Source of the DNA: Linnemannia hyalina
Taxonomy: Eukaryota; Mortierellomycota; Mortierellomycetes; Mortierellales; Mortierellaceae
Direction: 5' to 3'
DNA: 64,000 nt
NCBI GenBank assembly: GCA_019671135.1
Contig: JAHRHY010000011.1
Span: 1,426,001 to 1,490,000, forward strand
Numbering within the stretch: the stretch's first letter is position 1; each line of letters opens with the position of its first letter. The position numbers and the translations under genes are program-made. The notes beneath the pieces were generated by a model that was given only the letters and a program-made list of their open reading frames with translations, was not told the DNA's origin and did not search any database. Below are positions 11,200-22,902 of the stretch, in pieces.

Positions 11200-12240
11200 G
11201 GGTCGATCGCCCGGTGTTAATTGCATCGAAGTGGACACCAAATCCAACCGATCGCTTGTCAATACTGATCTCTACACACGTCTTCTCAATCTCACATTTA
11301 TCGATCTCTCGGGCGAGACCTTTGAATAGTGTCAAAATATATTCGTCTCATCCTGTCAACCGGGACATCTCGCCAAGGTGGACGCTCTGGAACTGCAGGG
11401 GTGGCCCGCCTTAACGTCTCACCCGTCAAAACTAGAGTCGACCACACTCTAAAGCTTGCGACTTTCGCTCAGTAATGTGAACAACTGTTGTTATATTGCT
11501 CCTGTGGATGAACTGAACCAGGTGCAGAGCAGCGACATGAATCAGGACGATTCAGAGGATAGTAAGAAGGAGGGGGTTCAGTAACGGGAGATTCGTATAT
11601 TTTACGACGGAAACGACAACTTCGCTGAACTTGGGACTGGCATCTTTCACATTTATCGTTCTTGTGTCTGATAGGCAAGGTTGCATATCGATTTGAGTTT
11701 CACATCCGGCAGGGATGTCCAGCATTGTTCCATTTTGTGCACAGTATACACATGGCTGAGAGAGCACGCGAGAGTTCTCTCCAGAAAAGTTCTCTCTTTT
11801 GCCAAATAGCAACAACAGCCACATTTAGCAGCAACATCATCGGTCCCGGTCTCGATCCTTCAGAGCATTCACAGCATTTTGTCGCGCCTAGCCTTAAGAG
11901 CATGAGAATGTAGGGTGTTTGGGAAATGGAGGACGACGAACTCTTGGCCGAGTTCCATACGGCCATGTTTCCTAACTTCAAGAGCCCGTTACAGGAGGGA
12001 GGATGGTGCGGAGAGACGATGGGTGGATTGATCAAAGTCATTAAGTCGACGACATACAAGATCCAGGATGTTTCTTTGTTCTTTGAGCCGGTCTTTGCCA
12101 TCTGAGGAGACGTTGGAGCTGGGTTTACAGCTGTGCGGAGTCGTGAGCAAGGGACGGTGCGCGTGACGATTTTTGGTGAACGGCTGTTCAGATACTGCGA
12201 AATCCATTGGCCAATTAAAGCGAGCAGTGATTCTTTCATT
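11200..12240 (+). pseudogene. Strongly decayed F-box/LRR family gene fragment (upstream tandem copy)
   Basis: Patches of coding sequence in different plus-strand frames match the C-terminal half of the decayed F-box gene that follows. VAYRFEFHIRQGCP at about 11680 parallels FAYRFEFRMLQGCP at about 14495. EDDELLAEFHTAMFPNF at about 11930 parallels MDDAFLQEFLPGMLPNL at about 14755. A tail, TVRVTIFGERLFRYCEIHWP, lies near 12155-12215. Stops and frameshifts separate the patches and no F-box start is visible, so this is a truncated relic. Edges are approximate. Confidence 0.6.
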
Positions 12241-12482
12241 TGAAGAAATAAAAATCCAGGCACCGCATCTGATTGGGGGTTACTTGATTCGGCATCCACA
12301 GTAGCGCCTTCGACTGGACACATAAAAGATCGATGTCAACTCTTGTTTTTTTTTGCCTCCATCACTTATTTTCTTTCTTCTCCTTCTTTCTCCACTCAAT
12401 CATTCACCTTTCCAACCTTTTCCATTCCCCATATCCTACCTTTTTTTGGTCACTTTTCAGGTCCTGTTGTCATACTTCCTTT

Positions 12483-12565
12483 TCCTTCTTTCCTCCTTTC
12501 TTCCTTCCTTTCTTCCTTTCTTCCTTCCTTTCTTCCTTTCTTCCTTTCTTCCTTTCTTCCTTTTC
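12483..12565. repeat. TTCC/TTTC pyrimidine tetranucleotide repeat
   Basis: About 80 bp of tandem TTCC and TTTC units on the plus strand sit immediately upstream of the F-box start codon at 12583. They may be part of its former CT-rich promoter/leader or simply an expanded microsatellite. Confidence 0.85.
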
Positions 12566-12582
12566 CCCTTCCTTCTAAACAA

Positions 12583-15082
12583 ATGGATCCACTCTCCACG
12601 ATACCAATTGAGTGCCTGCAACTCATCCTCACCATCCTACAACAAGACTGCGCCACAATTACCCTGGCCGCCTTCGCCTGCACCAACAAGCACATCACCT
12701 CCGTCACCATCCCCATTCTTTACTACGAACCTTACTTCTCTCCAACCGCATGCCAAAAGAGCTGAATACACTCCCTCCACAAGGACCAACAAAATACGAC
12801 AGCCTCCTTATTTGGACATTATTCGGCTGCCACAAAGATTTTTTTAGTTTCCATAAGGTCCTCTCCTCTGCGTATGAACTCCATTTACCAGAGACACTCT
12901 CACCGTCGTCATCCTAATAGGACTACCTTTTCCATATTCGACACCTCAAACTGGCCAGGCCGCATCAGGGACTGTTCTTTTCGAAGGCCCTGGATCCACC
13001 TGAGCTGGCGACATGTGTCCAATCCGACGCCGAATTCGACCAGGTGATGCAAGTGCAACACCCTTTGCCGGAAGACTACCTCCATACTTTCATCGCCAGG
13101 AATATATACCCCCGTCGATTTTAACGCTAGATCGTTCTCTTCCGAGAGACGTCCTGAACCCTTACAGATCCGATCTTGAAGCAGCTACGGTCATTGACTA
13201 TCCCTCTCTCCCTCATCGAGCGGTACCTTACCGCTGTTGGTCGTTTCGAGTTTTTGGATACTGTCGACTTCATGTCGGATATTGCTTACTCATTAAACTA
13301 CGAGGATAATGACGAATCTGCGAGGGCAGTGAATTGGCGAACTGTCCAGGACCACACTCGGTTGTTTAGAAGTGTTCTCAAGACTGTCACCTATGGTTGC
13401 GTTAGGATATGGCCTTAGACGTATTGCCATCATGGCTGCGATATGGACACCGCCATGCAGATCTTGAAACTCTTGCCTCCCGCCAAGATCACTCGTTTGG
13501 AAGGATACACATGGAGCCAATACATTGCTCATCCTCTGAAGACGGACCTTGGGCAAATCGATGGTATCCGTTGTGTGGATCGTGGAAATCCTTGGATCCA
13601 AAGGATTCAGGACAATCCGCTTATTATTCAGCGGAGCCGCTCCCTCAAGACGTTGGAACTGATATCGCCCGGCCAAGGGGACTTCCGTTGGGCTGTTCAG
13701 GAAAAGAGGCACGTCGAGGGCTTTGTCAGCATCACATTCAGGAATAGCCTATACTACCGCCAAAGCGGACAGGAAGCACCAACACAGCACGGAATCCGGT
13801 GGCCGTACTGGCAACAAGAACTGTTACTCTTCGCGGATGTCAAGATCAGATAGGGAACTATACCGTTCACGGACGAAGTGCACGACATCGTGCTTGGCTT
13901 CAGTCGGACCCTAACGAAGCTCGAGGCTGTCACAGGACATCCAGATAACAATCCATTGCTGTCCTTGTTGCCGCCACATCGACTGTTTTTCGGCCGGGGG
14001 TGGGTCGACCCCCCACACTTACGAGATCTCGTTCTCGAGTCCTACTACGGCCCTCTAGCGATCGACAGTCATATGTTGACCCACTGCCCCAATTTCGTCA
14101 ATGTTCGGAAATCTGACAGGACCGTGGATTTCAAGTATGACGACATAGCGCCTTGGCAGCTCCAGCAATCTGCTGAACTCTCAAAGGTGGAGCAACTATT
14201 CTTGACAGGGTTGAGCGCCTTGACTTTCCACCTCGCCACACTGCACACGACCGCCAAGCTAGACCACTTCTTATTGCAAACGGCCCCCAACAATATGATC
14301 CAAGGCAGACAGAGGTGGTATATTCCACCAGTTGAAGTGATGGATCGGTTCTACAATCTACGACAGGACAAGTCTACCAAGATCGAGGGAGATAAGGAAA
14401 CCGGAGGGTTAGTAGTACTGATTATCGAGCTGTAACAACCCTCGCCTCGTCGATGGTCTTGGGACTGGAATCTACCCGACTTAATCTTTTCGGTGAGTTT
14501 GCCTATCGCTTCGAGTTCCGGATGTTGCAAGGATGTCCTGGTTTGGGGCGTCTCTGGCTGAGCATTTCAACGATTGATGGCGATGATGGCACCCACCAGC
14601 GGATCATCTCCAGCGCCGACCTGTTTGCCCCCAGAATCGATAACAACAACGACGATGATAATGAGTATTTACCTCTACAGGAGCAACACCAACAACAAGA
14701 ACGCATCGTTGCTCGATCGTTCTTCTCGCTATGTTTATCAGGACGATGGATCATGGACGATGCCTTCCTCCAAGAATTCCTCCCCGGCATGCTCCCCAAC
14801 CTTTCACACCTGAGCGAGATACAATTCGACAAGAACAGCTTCACAGCCGCAGGGCTGTTCAAGGTGGTCAATGAGTCTATGCCTGCGATGGTCCCTCGCG
14901 GTGTACGAAACTATGACCCGTCCCCTGAGGAAGCTGCCGCACTCGGGCCAGATCTGGTTGCTGATGAGGATGACGATGGGTATCTTCAAAACCCAGGCAT
15001 TGATCCTGTTGAGGGGACGGTTCATGTGCAGTACTGTTTGGTGGATTACATTAGGGTCTTCAAGTTGGATAGATCGACGTAG
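12583..15082 (+). pseudogene. Decayed F-box / leucine-rich repeat protein gene
   Basis: The start MDPLSTIPIECLQLILTIL is a recognisable F-box, but the frame stops at 12765. Coding similarity resumes in other frames: about 12960-13123, 13176-13418, 13443-13853 (MDTAMQILKLLPPAKITRLE), 13878-14435 (LRDLVLESYYGPLAIDSHML) and 14453-15082 (FAYRFEFRMLQGCPGLGRLW; PNLSHLSEIQFDKN). The order matches an F-box N-terminus followed by degenerate leucine-rich repeats, a large expanded family in Mortierella-like fungi. At least four stops or frameshifts with no convincing splice sites argue for a pseudogene rather than introns. A functional F-box protein would recruit substrates to an SCF ubiquitin ligase. 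An unusual intron structure remains possible. Confidence 0.7.
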
Positions 15083-16466
15083 CATTTATATTTATTTTTG
15101 CCCTCCGGTATTTTTGAGGGAACAGTCAATTCATGCCCGTCCGTCCATATGTTCGTGTCCTCGCCCCTTTCACCTCTTTGTCTATGCCTTATTCTTTTTG
15201 CCTCTCCATGCTAGACCAACGTAAAACCCCGTAGATCCAAGCCCATTGCCACCCCACCCATTTCCTCAAAGTCTCTTAAAAAAAAGGGCATAGAAGGAAG
15301 ATAACTTATTTCTTGTCACTTCAGGCACCATCATCACACAACCTTAATTCGGTTACTTCCAGTCTTTTTTCTCTTGTTATTTTCTCGATACTTCTAATGT
15401 TATTTTATCACATCCATGTTTTTTTGTTCTTTCTTTCTCCATCGTTCCTTCCTTCCTCATCAAGTCCATAGCAAGTGGTCTCCTACTTCTTCCCTCTAAA
15501 AATTCTCTCGTATCAACTACCTCCGTCAATCCGTCTCCACCACGTTGCTGCTGCTGCTTGTGGCCCAACTCCTCGTAGTGAATGTATGCACCAACTTACC
15601 AGCACCAGCACCAACTCCAGTACCTACCATCTTCACCGGATAAGCTCCCACTCGACGCTCAAGCATTCATCAACAGCCTGTCGTCGCAGACACATGCATC
15701 AATGACAATACGGCTACATCATCTTCCTTGTCCGGATATCTTTCTCCAACACCTTACTACCGTGATACCACGGACAAGAAACTACAGCTAACGATCGAAG
15801 TAAAGGTAGTTCAAGTCGCTTCAAGAATGATACTCGGTGATACCATTCCCGACATACTACCTTGATCAGTACAACTGCTGCTTCGTTTCCGGCTCGTATA
15901 CCACCGACGCTTTTTCGGGTGACGAAACCGAGCTCTAGATCTGCTCTGCTACTGGCCTTTCATCTTCTTCTTCGTCTCCTTCTTTTATTGAGAACAGCAA
16001 CAAAGGCTATCTCAATGAATTGCGCAATCCTGAAAAGTATCATTTGTCTGAGGCAATATCTACAACATCTCTATCAATTTCACCCGAACACAAAATCTGA
16101 CGTCGCTCATGTTCAGGGTTTATAGGGTCTTCTCCGACCCTTTGCTGTCCATATGGCTAGCCGGTGGAAGATGTCTGCTTCTACAACTGAATTCTGGTTG
16201 TTTCCTAGGTCTCACCGAGGTAAAAAATCGCAATTGTACTTGGTACTTGGTATGTACTTGGTTGAGATACTAGGTGAAGTAAGGGAAATGACACAGTGCC
16301 CCAATAAGCTATCTCTCCGGGCCCAGTGTGTTTCAAAAGGGCTTGATTCTGTGAACATCCTAGCGGTCACCTGACCATTCCCCTGGCTTTCTCACACTCG
16401 CTTCCTCGATCCTTCTCTTTTTCCTTCCTTTCCTCCCCCACATCCATCTCACATTCAACTGACCAA
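15083..16466 (+). other. Intergenic region with faint coding-like patches
   Basis: Several short plus-strand stretches look protein-like but are broken: LPSSPDKLPLDAQAFINSL near 15620-15680, GYLSPTPYYRDTTDKKLQLT near 15740-15800, and ENSNKGYLNELRNPEKYHL near 15990-16050. They lie in different frames and are divided by stops. I could not link them with good splice sites or name a family. They may be another relic or chance. From about 16380 the sequence becomes CT-rich, as expected for the leader of the gene at 16467. Confidence 0.3.
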
Positions 16467-17712
16467 ATGCCTGAGCCAACTACCGTCACCATCGCCACCG
16501 ACGACGCCACAACCACAGCAGTCCCAACTACCGACATTGCTGTCACTGCTACGCTTAAGCCTGGACAGCTCCCGGCCGATGCATGCCCTGAGCCCACCAT
16601 GACCATGGAGGACTTCATGGCAAAGGCAAAGTCGGACGGCATGCCCTTGAACATGCCCGAGGCTACCCTCCAGGCAAGGAAAACTCTCCCTCGCACATTG
16701 GTTGAATGCACATTGGAACTGTGGTCATATCAATTGAGACGACAGACAGCATCAATTGCAACGAGCTGTGCTGTTGTTTGTATTACCCAGGAGAAATGAG
16801 ACTCAGTTGTAGCAGAGAATATTAATCAAAATTGCTTCCCTTCTTCCTCCTCCTCCCCCTTCTCCCCAATACTACTTCAACAAAACACCAACCAATTCCC
16901 CCTTCCAGATCTACAAGGACGCTCAGACCCGCCTCCCCTTCCAAACCCGATTTTTCCATGTCGCAAGCGACTACTACTCATGGCCCTACTCCGATCGTGC
17001 CCGCGTTATGGGATGCCCCTCGACCTTCCACCTCTGCAAGACCCTCACCTTCGAAAACACCAAGTTCAAGCAGGACGAGTCCAAACCCATCGATGAGGAT
17101 CGGTACTGGACTGTTATCGTCCAGTACGAGGGTTCGGTCAATATTACGAAGCTGGAGAAGGCTGTGAGGGAGAAGACGAAGGCCACTCGTAAGGCGACTC
17201 ATATGAGAATCGCCCCTGCGGAAAAGTCGTTCGAGTTGACGGGCTTCAAGGAGGGCGGCGTTTGTCCTGTTGGTAAGTTATATAAGAAACTTGTGCTGTG
17301 CTAGGAGATGAAATGAGTGATGCGAAGAGCTTACGACCGACCAGATTGAGGAGGCAAAAATGAGATATATGACTAATCAGTTTATGTTTGAACAATTATT
17401 TTTTGATCACCCGATGCATTCTGCATTTAGGAATGAGGACTGATCTTCCTATCCTCGTCTCCAAGGAACTCGCTGATCTCTCGGTAAGTGTTTGACTTTT
17501 GCCACTCAGATCTTGAATGACACTCACGCGGCCTTGCCCTTTCCTTCTCTTACCGTTTGACTAACCCCCCCCCCTCTTTTCGTACCAACTGGAAAAACAT
17601 CCATTAGCCAAAGATTTTCTACCTTGGAGCAGGCCATCTCGACTGGAAAATCGCCGTGCCTTTCGATGGCTTTGTCGAGAACTGGAACACCCGCGTCGTC
17701 GACTTTTCGTAA
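16467..17712 (+). CDS. YbaK/prolyl-tRNA synthetase-associated domain protein (putative aminoacyl-tRNA deacylase)
   Basis: Four exons: 16467-16673, 16909-17272, 17431-17483 and 17608-17712, giving 242 residues. The first intron uses a GC donor (CAG|GCAAGG ... CCTTCCAG); the others are GT-AG. The N-terminus to about residue 25 is Thr-rich and disordered. The core follows VASDYYSWPYSDRA and runs through MRIAPAEKSFELTGF, KEGGVCPVGMRTDLPILVSK and FYLGAGHLDWKIAVPFDGF, in the order typical of the YbaK/EbsC fold (glycine-rich strand, then the LPI... strand). Family members hydrolyse mischarged tRNAs in trans; activity here is inferred. The 53-nt third exon completes the core. The gene converges on the VTC-like gene, 160 bp away. 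Confidence 0.78.
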
Positions 17713-17872
17713 ACATACCATGACCACCGGTCACTTTTTTTTCATCATATAGAAGTAAAATAAAAAATACACGACCTTTGTGCTGCATTTAGAAGCACTG
17801 ATCACTCAATACTTGGTTATATTTTGGGTAATTTTTCTTTTGAGTAGAAAATAAATATGAATAGGTATGGTG

Positions 17873-18929
17873 CTAATTATCATCGTCCTCACCGTCACTG
17901 CTATCTCTCGTGGCGGTAAGTCGATCCGACTCGTCTGACACATTCGGCCCCTTTGTCCTCGAACTCGAAGGCACCGAATCCTTGTCCGAAGAAGACTCAC
18001 TCAGCGACGACGGTTCCGATTCCGACCCAGAATCGGTACTAGCAGAGGCAGTCGTGACGGTAGTATGTTCCAGATCACCAGGATGGTCTGAGGACTCAAA
18101 CTCGCTACTGTCGTCCTCGTCATTGTCGATGAGGATAGTGGATCCGGGTGGGAGGTTGGGGATGTCGAAGACGGGTCGCTGGGATTGTGTCTGTGGTGGT
18201 GCTGGCGATGGTTCTGGTACAGGTGGAGGGGCGAATGGTTGCGCTAGGTCTGTTTCGTTTGATCCGATTGCTGTAGATGGTGGTAGGGTTGAAGGAGATG
18301 GGGTTAAGTGTGGGAGGACGTGTGGAGCGAGATTGTGGTCGTTGAGGTAGATCGATGGTTCGTAGTTGTGGTCCATCAGCGACGAGACTTGGATCGTCAC
18401 TATGAAGGTTATTGAGGCATATCAAACAAATGGGTTAGCAAGCTTAGCAAAAAAACAAGGTGTACGAATAACAAGACACATATGTTCAAAGAGATTACTT
18501 ACAAACGACGTTCATGGTATAAGTAGCAAGGAGAGCAACCGTCAAGAAAGTCGGCCCAACACGATCAAAATACCTCTCATACCCTTTATCCTTGACAATC
18601 CCCAAATGCCTCCAATGATACGACACCCCAGAATACACCAAACACAACAAACAAATCACCATCAGCGTCACCCCAACATTCTTCCCAATCATCCCCACCC
18701 TGTTCGCCAACATTTGATCAACTCCTCCCTTCCTCGCAGTTTCCTCCCCCGAGAAATTCAATAGCGTCATGGCCAACGCACCAAGGAGCATTCCAAACTT
18801 GATCCAATGGATGAATGTCCGTTCGTTCGAGAAGAGGGTCATCCGTTTTTTGATCGATGCCTTTTCTTCCTTTTTTTGTTGCTTGTTGCGCTTTCGAGTG
18901 TCGATGTACCGTTTCCCGCTGGGGGCTGG

Positions 18930-18968
<39 letters not shown>

Positions 18969-20402
18969 GGTGTTGCCTGCTTGGCCAAAGATGCTGTCGC
19001 GTGGGGTGTTGGGGCTTGTGGGGCTTGTGACGGTGGGGGATAGGATACTGCGGTTGAGTTTAGGATTCGACTTGCGGTTGGTATCGTAGCCATGATGATT
19101 AGGACGGCCATAGCCACCCTTCTCGGAGAAGTAATCCGTACGCGGGGTATTGACATTCAATCGGTAGGTAGTCTGCGTGTTGCCGGACGAAGTGGTCATG
19201 GTCGATCCACGCCGTGTGGCCTCTGCATAATCCGACTCTTGGAACATAATCGTCCCTGAAGCCATAAAATGCTTCCGTCCATTCACCGCCAATTCTACCC
19301 CACCTCCTCTACCCCTCACTCCTCCGACTCTGTTGTGTACGTGGCTGGAGTCGTCCTTGAAGTCCTCGCGTATAAGAAGAGCGGCGGTCGATTCGCTGGA
19401 CAAAGTCTTTGTTGTATCTTTTGTCCATTGACGAACCGGTTCCTTATAATAAATATTGTTGTTGTCGTTGTTGTTGGTCAACAAAGTCTGTCTGCCTGTC
19501 ATGTCTCCCACAACTCCTCCTGTTCCTTCAGCTCCCATAGCTCCCAGACTAAACTGCTTCCGAATCGCCTGGAACTTGTTACTGTGTTCTGTGCCCAAGT
19601 TGTCAATATGCGATGGCGCAGTAGTTGTTGCGGTTGTCGGTAACGGATGATGATAAGCAGATGATGAAGTAGGTGAGATGGTGTCTGTGTTTCGATGATG
19701 GGCGTAAGGATAATCATGTGCATAAGAAAAGGGGGGAGTGAAAGATGACGATGGTTCCTCGACGGGGGAAGATGGAGGCGGAGTGAAGGACACTAGTTGG
19801 AGAGTCGGGATCTGGTCTGGAAAGTGAATGATCGTCTCTGCCGCCACGCTAGCTCTGGTTTCGGCGTAGTTGTTATTATTGGTGGCGGAGTTTCCAGGGG
19901 TCTGAGCACCTCGACTTGACGCGTCAAAGTACTCATACCCGTACTGCTGCTGTTGTCGCTGCTGTCGCTGGTAGTAGTGGTATTGTTGATGCTGCCGCTC
20001 AGAATCAGGCGGACCCGCCCTCGTCGAAGAACTAGTCATCGTATACGCAGACGACGAAGACCCAACCTCGCCACCACCATCGCCAACAGAAAGTAAAGGG
20101 TTACTAGCCACTGCCAATTGACTCACATCCTCCGCCGTGGCACCCCTCGCCCTAGGAAGAGTTGTCGACTCGTCCTCAGAGGAACTGAGAAGGGTATCGC
20201 TATTGCTGCTCGAGAGGCGATGGTCGGTACTACTTCTACTCGTCGTGCTTGGCTTGGTGCTGATGTTGCTCACTCCTCCTCCTCCCCCGGTGATTCTGTG
20301 TCCGACGCCAGCGCCAGCGCCTTTGCCGCGTTCTGTGGAATCTGCAGAGCCTAGACTGGATGCAGAGGGGGATGGCTGCAGCGTCCAAGGTTCGGCCGGC
20401 AT
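17873..20402 (-). CDS. VTC1/DUF202-type vacuolar membrane protein with long disordered N- and C-terminal arms
   Basis: Exons 20402-18503 and 18399-17873 are joined T|TG (Leu), giving 808 residues. The start MPAEPW at 20402 is preferred over an upstream ATG at 20474 because the extra codons look like leader sequence. The first 500-odd residues are low complexity (Gly, Ser, Gln and a 13-14 residue Asn run from a TTG/CAA microsatellite). Then comes a VTC1-like three-helix module: ERTFIHWIKFGMLLGALAM, VGMIGKNVGVTLMVICLLCL and FDRVGPTFLTVALLATYTMN. The second exon adds an acidic Ser/Asp-rich cytosolic tail of about 175 residues. VTC subunits make or move polyphosphate at the vacuole. This protein lacks the SPX and catalytic VTC4 modules, so it would be an accessory membrane subunit. 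The fusion to such long arms is unusual; classic Vtc1 is about 130 residues. Confidence 0.75.
18931..18969. repeat. (TTG)n microsatellite coding for poly-Asn (minus strand)
   Basis: Thirteen TTG units on plus read as AAC codons on minus. They form an Asn homopolymer just before the membrane module of the VTC-like protein, and length variation would change the linker. Confidence 0.9.
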
Positions 20403-21901
20403 ATTATATATTTTTTTGTTATTGGTTGGTTGGCCTGTGCGTGATTTGTATGAAGGGAAAGAGTTTGTGTGCAATCAAATGCAAGGGTTGACTTGAGTGG
20501 GAGAGGGAAGGCGGGAGGGAAAAGGTAAATGTGTGTGTTACAAGAATACAAAACAGAAAAACACCAATGGAATACAAGAAAAGGGTGAATGGCTGGTGCG
20601 TTCGCTAAAAGGAAGGAACCCGGCTATTTAAGGAAGACGTGAGGGTCGTGTGATCCACAAAACGACGATTGGATTCTTGGAATGAAATAAAAGGATGACG
20701 GGTAAATGACCACTCAAAAGAGGAGCGCACAAGACAACAGAGAATTAGAGCCCAACCTGGCTCTGGTTACTGTCTTCAGGTGAATGGAGAGGAGGGGGAA
20801 TGGGAGAGGGACAGAGAGATTGAAAGGACGGAAGAAAGTGTGAGACGGTAAATGCAAGGTTGGACAGAAGGGAAAGGAGCGAAGAGAGAGGAGGGGGAAG
20901 AAAGAGAGGGGGGAAAACCAAATGTTGATGGATGTCACCAGTGCGAAAGGGAAAAGGGAAAAGGGTGAGGACTTTTTGGATGATAAGAAAGAGCAAAGAA
21001 GAAAGGAAAGCAGTTGGAATACAAAAGGAAAACAACCCACACACGAAGTTGATACACCGATACTCACACTCACACGACCCCTTTCAGTCAATTGAGGGTG
21101 CGAGAGCAAGAGAGGTCGATGTGGTCGTGTGAGTGAAAGATGGTTGGTTATAGGCGCGTGTATGTGCGTGGCTATTTGGTGGAGCGAGAGAAAAAAAGGG
21201 TCTGTTCGCGTTCGTTTGAGTTTGTCGTGTGATGAAGGGAGGGATGGATGGGATATGCAAGGACAAGGGTCGCCGAACAATAATAAATGGAGAGTGAAAA
21301 AAGAAAGGAAAGAAAAGAACAAACGGAAGAGGAATGGGATCAAGGGACAAGGAAAGGCAAGCAGAAGGTTATAATAATGGTGCCATCGAACGATGGCGTC
21401 TTACTAGTTTGTTCTTCTCTTTGTCATTGCCATTGGAGACAAGCACCATTAACTTTAAAGGGGACAGGAACCAAAGGAGTCCAAGAAAGGAGAGGGGGGA
21501 GAGAGATCGAAAGAATTGGCCTTGTCATCATCCACTCATGTATGTGTATGTATTGTCAGAGCCGAAGTCAGGAACTGTAAAGAAAGCACTTTGACTGATT
21601 CATGCATTCATTCAGAATGGATGCAACGACTCCTTCTTGACTTCAAGGAGGCACGATATTCTCTTGCTTTCATTCTCTATCTCTCTCTCTCCGTTCAAAA
21701 CATCGCCAACGCGCTAGCAAGAAAGGCGGAGAGAAGCAATCAACCCAATCCAGCTACTTTATTAAGAAAGCCCTTCTGTCTGTTCATAAGATTCCAAACA
21801 TCCCACCCTTTTGGTGTTTATTTCTCCTCCTCTTTTCATTCTTTTGAACACACTCCTCATCTCTCGCGTTATCACCTCAGAAAGGCTCAACCCCGCGAAC
21901 C

Positions 21902-21933
<32 letters not shown>

Positions 21934-22902
21934 ATAGCGCATGGCTTGCTAGCTTTGTGAAGCATACGACCAGAAACAACACCAGGTAAAGGGTCAACTC
22001 CTGAACCTGAAAAGTGGTCGTGTGTATGTGCCCCTTAGAAGAACGCGCCCTTGCTTTTACTTTGAGGGTATTTTCTTTTTCAAAGAGAACTTTTCTTCCA
22101 CCATTTTCCTTCTTTCTCGCGTTGTTTTTCTTTGTCGCGACAATGAGAGAAACCAAACCATGTCTTCCCCCGTGTGCGTGTGTGTGCGACACACCATCTA
22201 GTATTAGTGCACACCATCCCCCTCCTTTCCCATGGACTGCAGTGCAGGCTCTGACCATGCCGTGGATACATGCATTATCTAATTTATTCGCTATGTAAAT
22301 TTGTTTCCTTTTGCTGCCAAGCACGGAAAAGTTCTGGAGTTTGATGAAGGAGGGGACAAGAAAAGAGGAAGGGGTCATCTGGATATCTACCTATTATATC
22401 TATTATATCGGAGAGGGGGTTCGCCTGTCAAAAAAAAAGACTTGTGAGTGGAAGTTCTCAAGAGGATTGAAAGAAGGCACCGCACCGCAATATGCATGCA
22501 CCCGACATGACCCTACCGCCGCCTAGAACTCGTACTAAGCGCTCTTTTTCAGATACTTATCATACATGCACGTATTTTTTGACGCATAATCAGATGTTGT
22601 CTTGCTATGCACGACTCCCTTTCAGCTATCGCAGTAAGAAAAAGGGTAAATCGCCAATGTCAAGGGAATGAGGTCGACGCAGCACTTATTAATGAAAAAG
22701 AAACCCTTTTATTGAGAACAGAAAAGAACAGAAAACTGAAAGGAATATATTTACATGGAGGCGGGAGGAAAAAGAAAGGAGAACAGAGTGAGTAGTAGAA
22801 TCGGAAGTGTGGCGAAGGAAGGAAAAGAGAAGAGAAGAATGACATATGTCAAAAGTAAAACCATTCGCTATTTTTTACACTCTCTTCTAATCAGGATATA
22901 GC
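20403..22902. other. 2.5 kb intergenic region; promoter of the VTC-like gene and 3' flank of the chitin deacetylase gene
   Basis: Near the VTC-like start the minus strand has a CA/CT-rich leader and a possible TATA-like TTAAATA at about 20622-20630. The plus strand is purine-rich from about 20770 to 21350. A pure 30-A run lies at 21903-21932. Open frames are low complexity or short, and no gene is supported. Confidence 0.45.

Noticed and set aside
20403..20474. Upstream ATG that would extend the VTC-like protein by 24 residues.
   Set aside because: The extra residues have leader-like character and the second Met has a better context; transcripts could still change this.
21903..21932. A30 run considered as the tail of a retroposed element.
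   Set aside because: No upstream reverse-transcriptase or gene-like sequence and no target-site duplication were seen; similar runs occur at 52227, 54456 and 44027.
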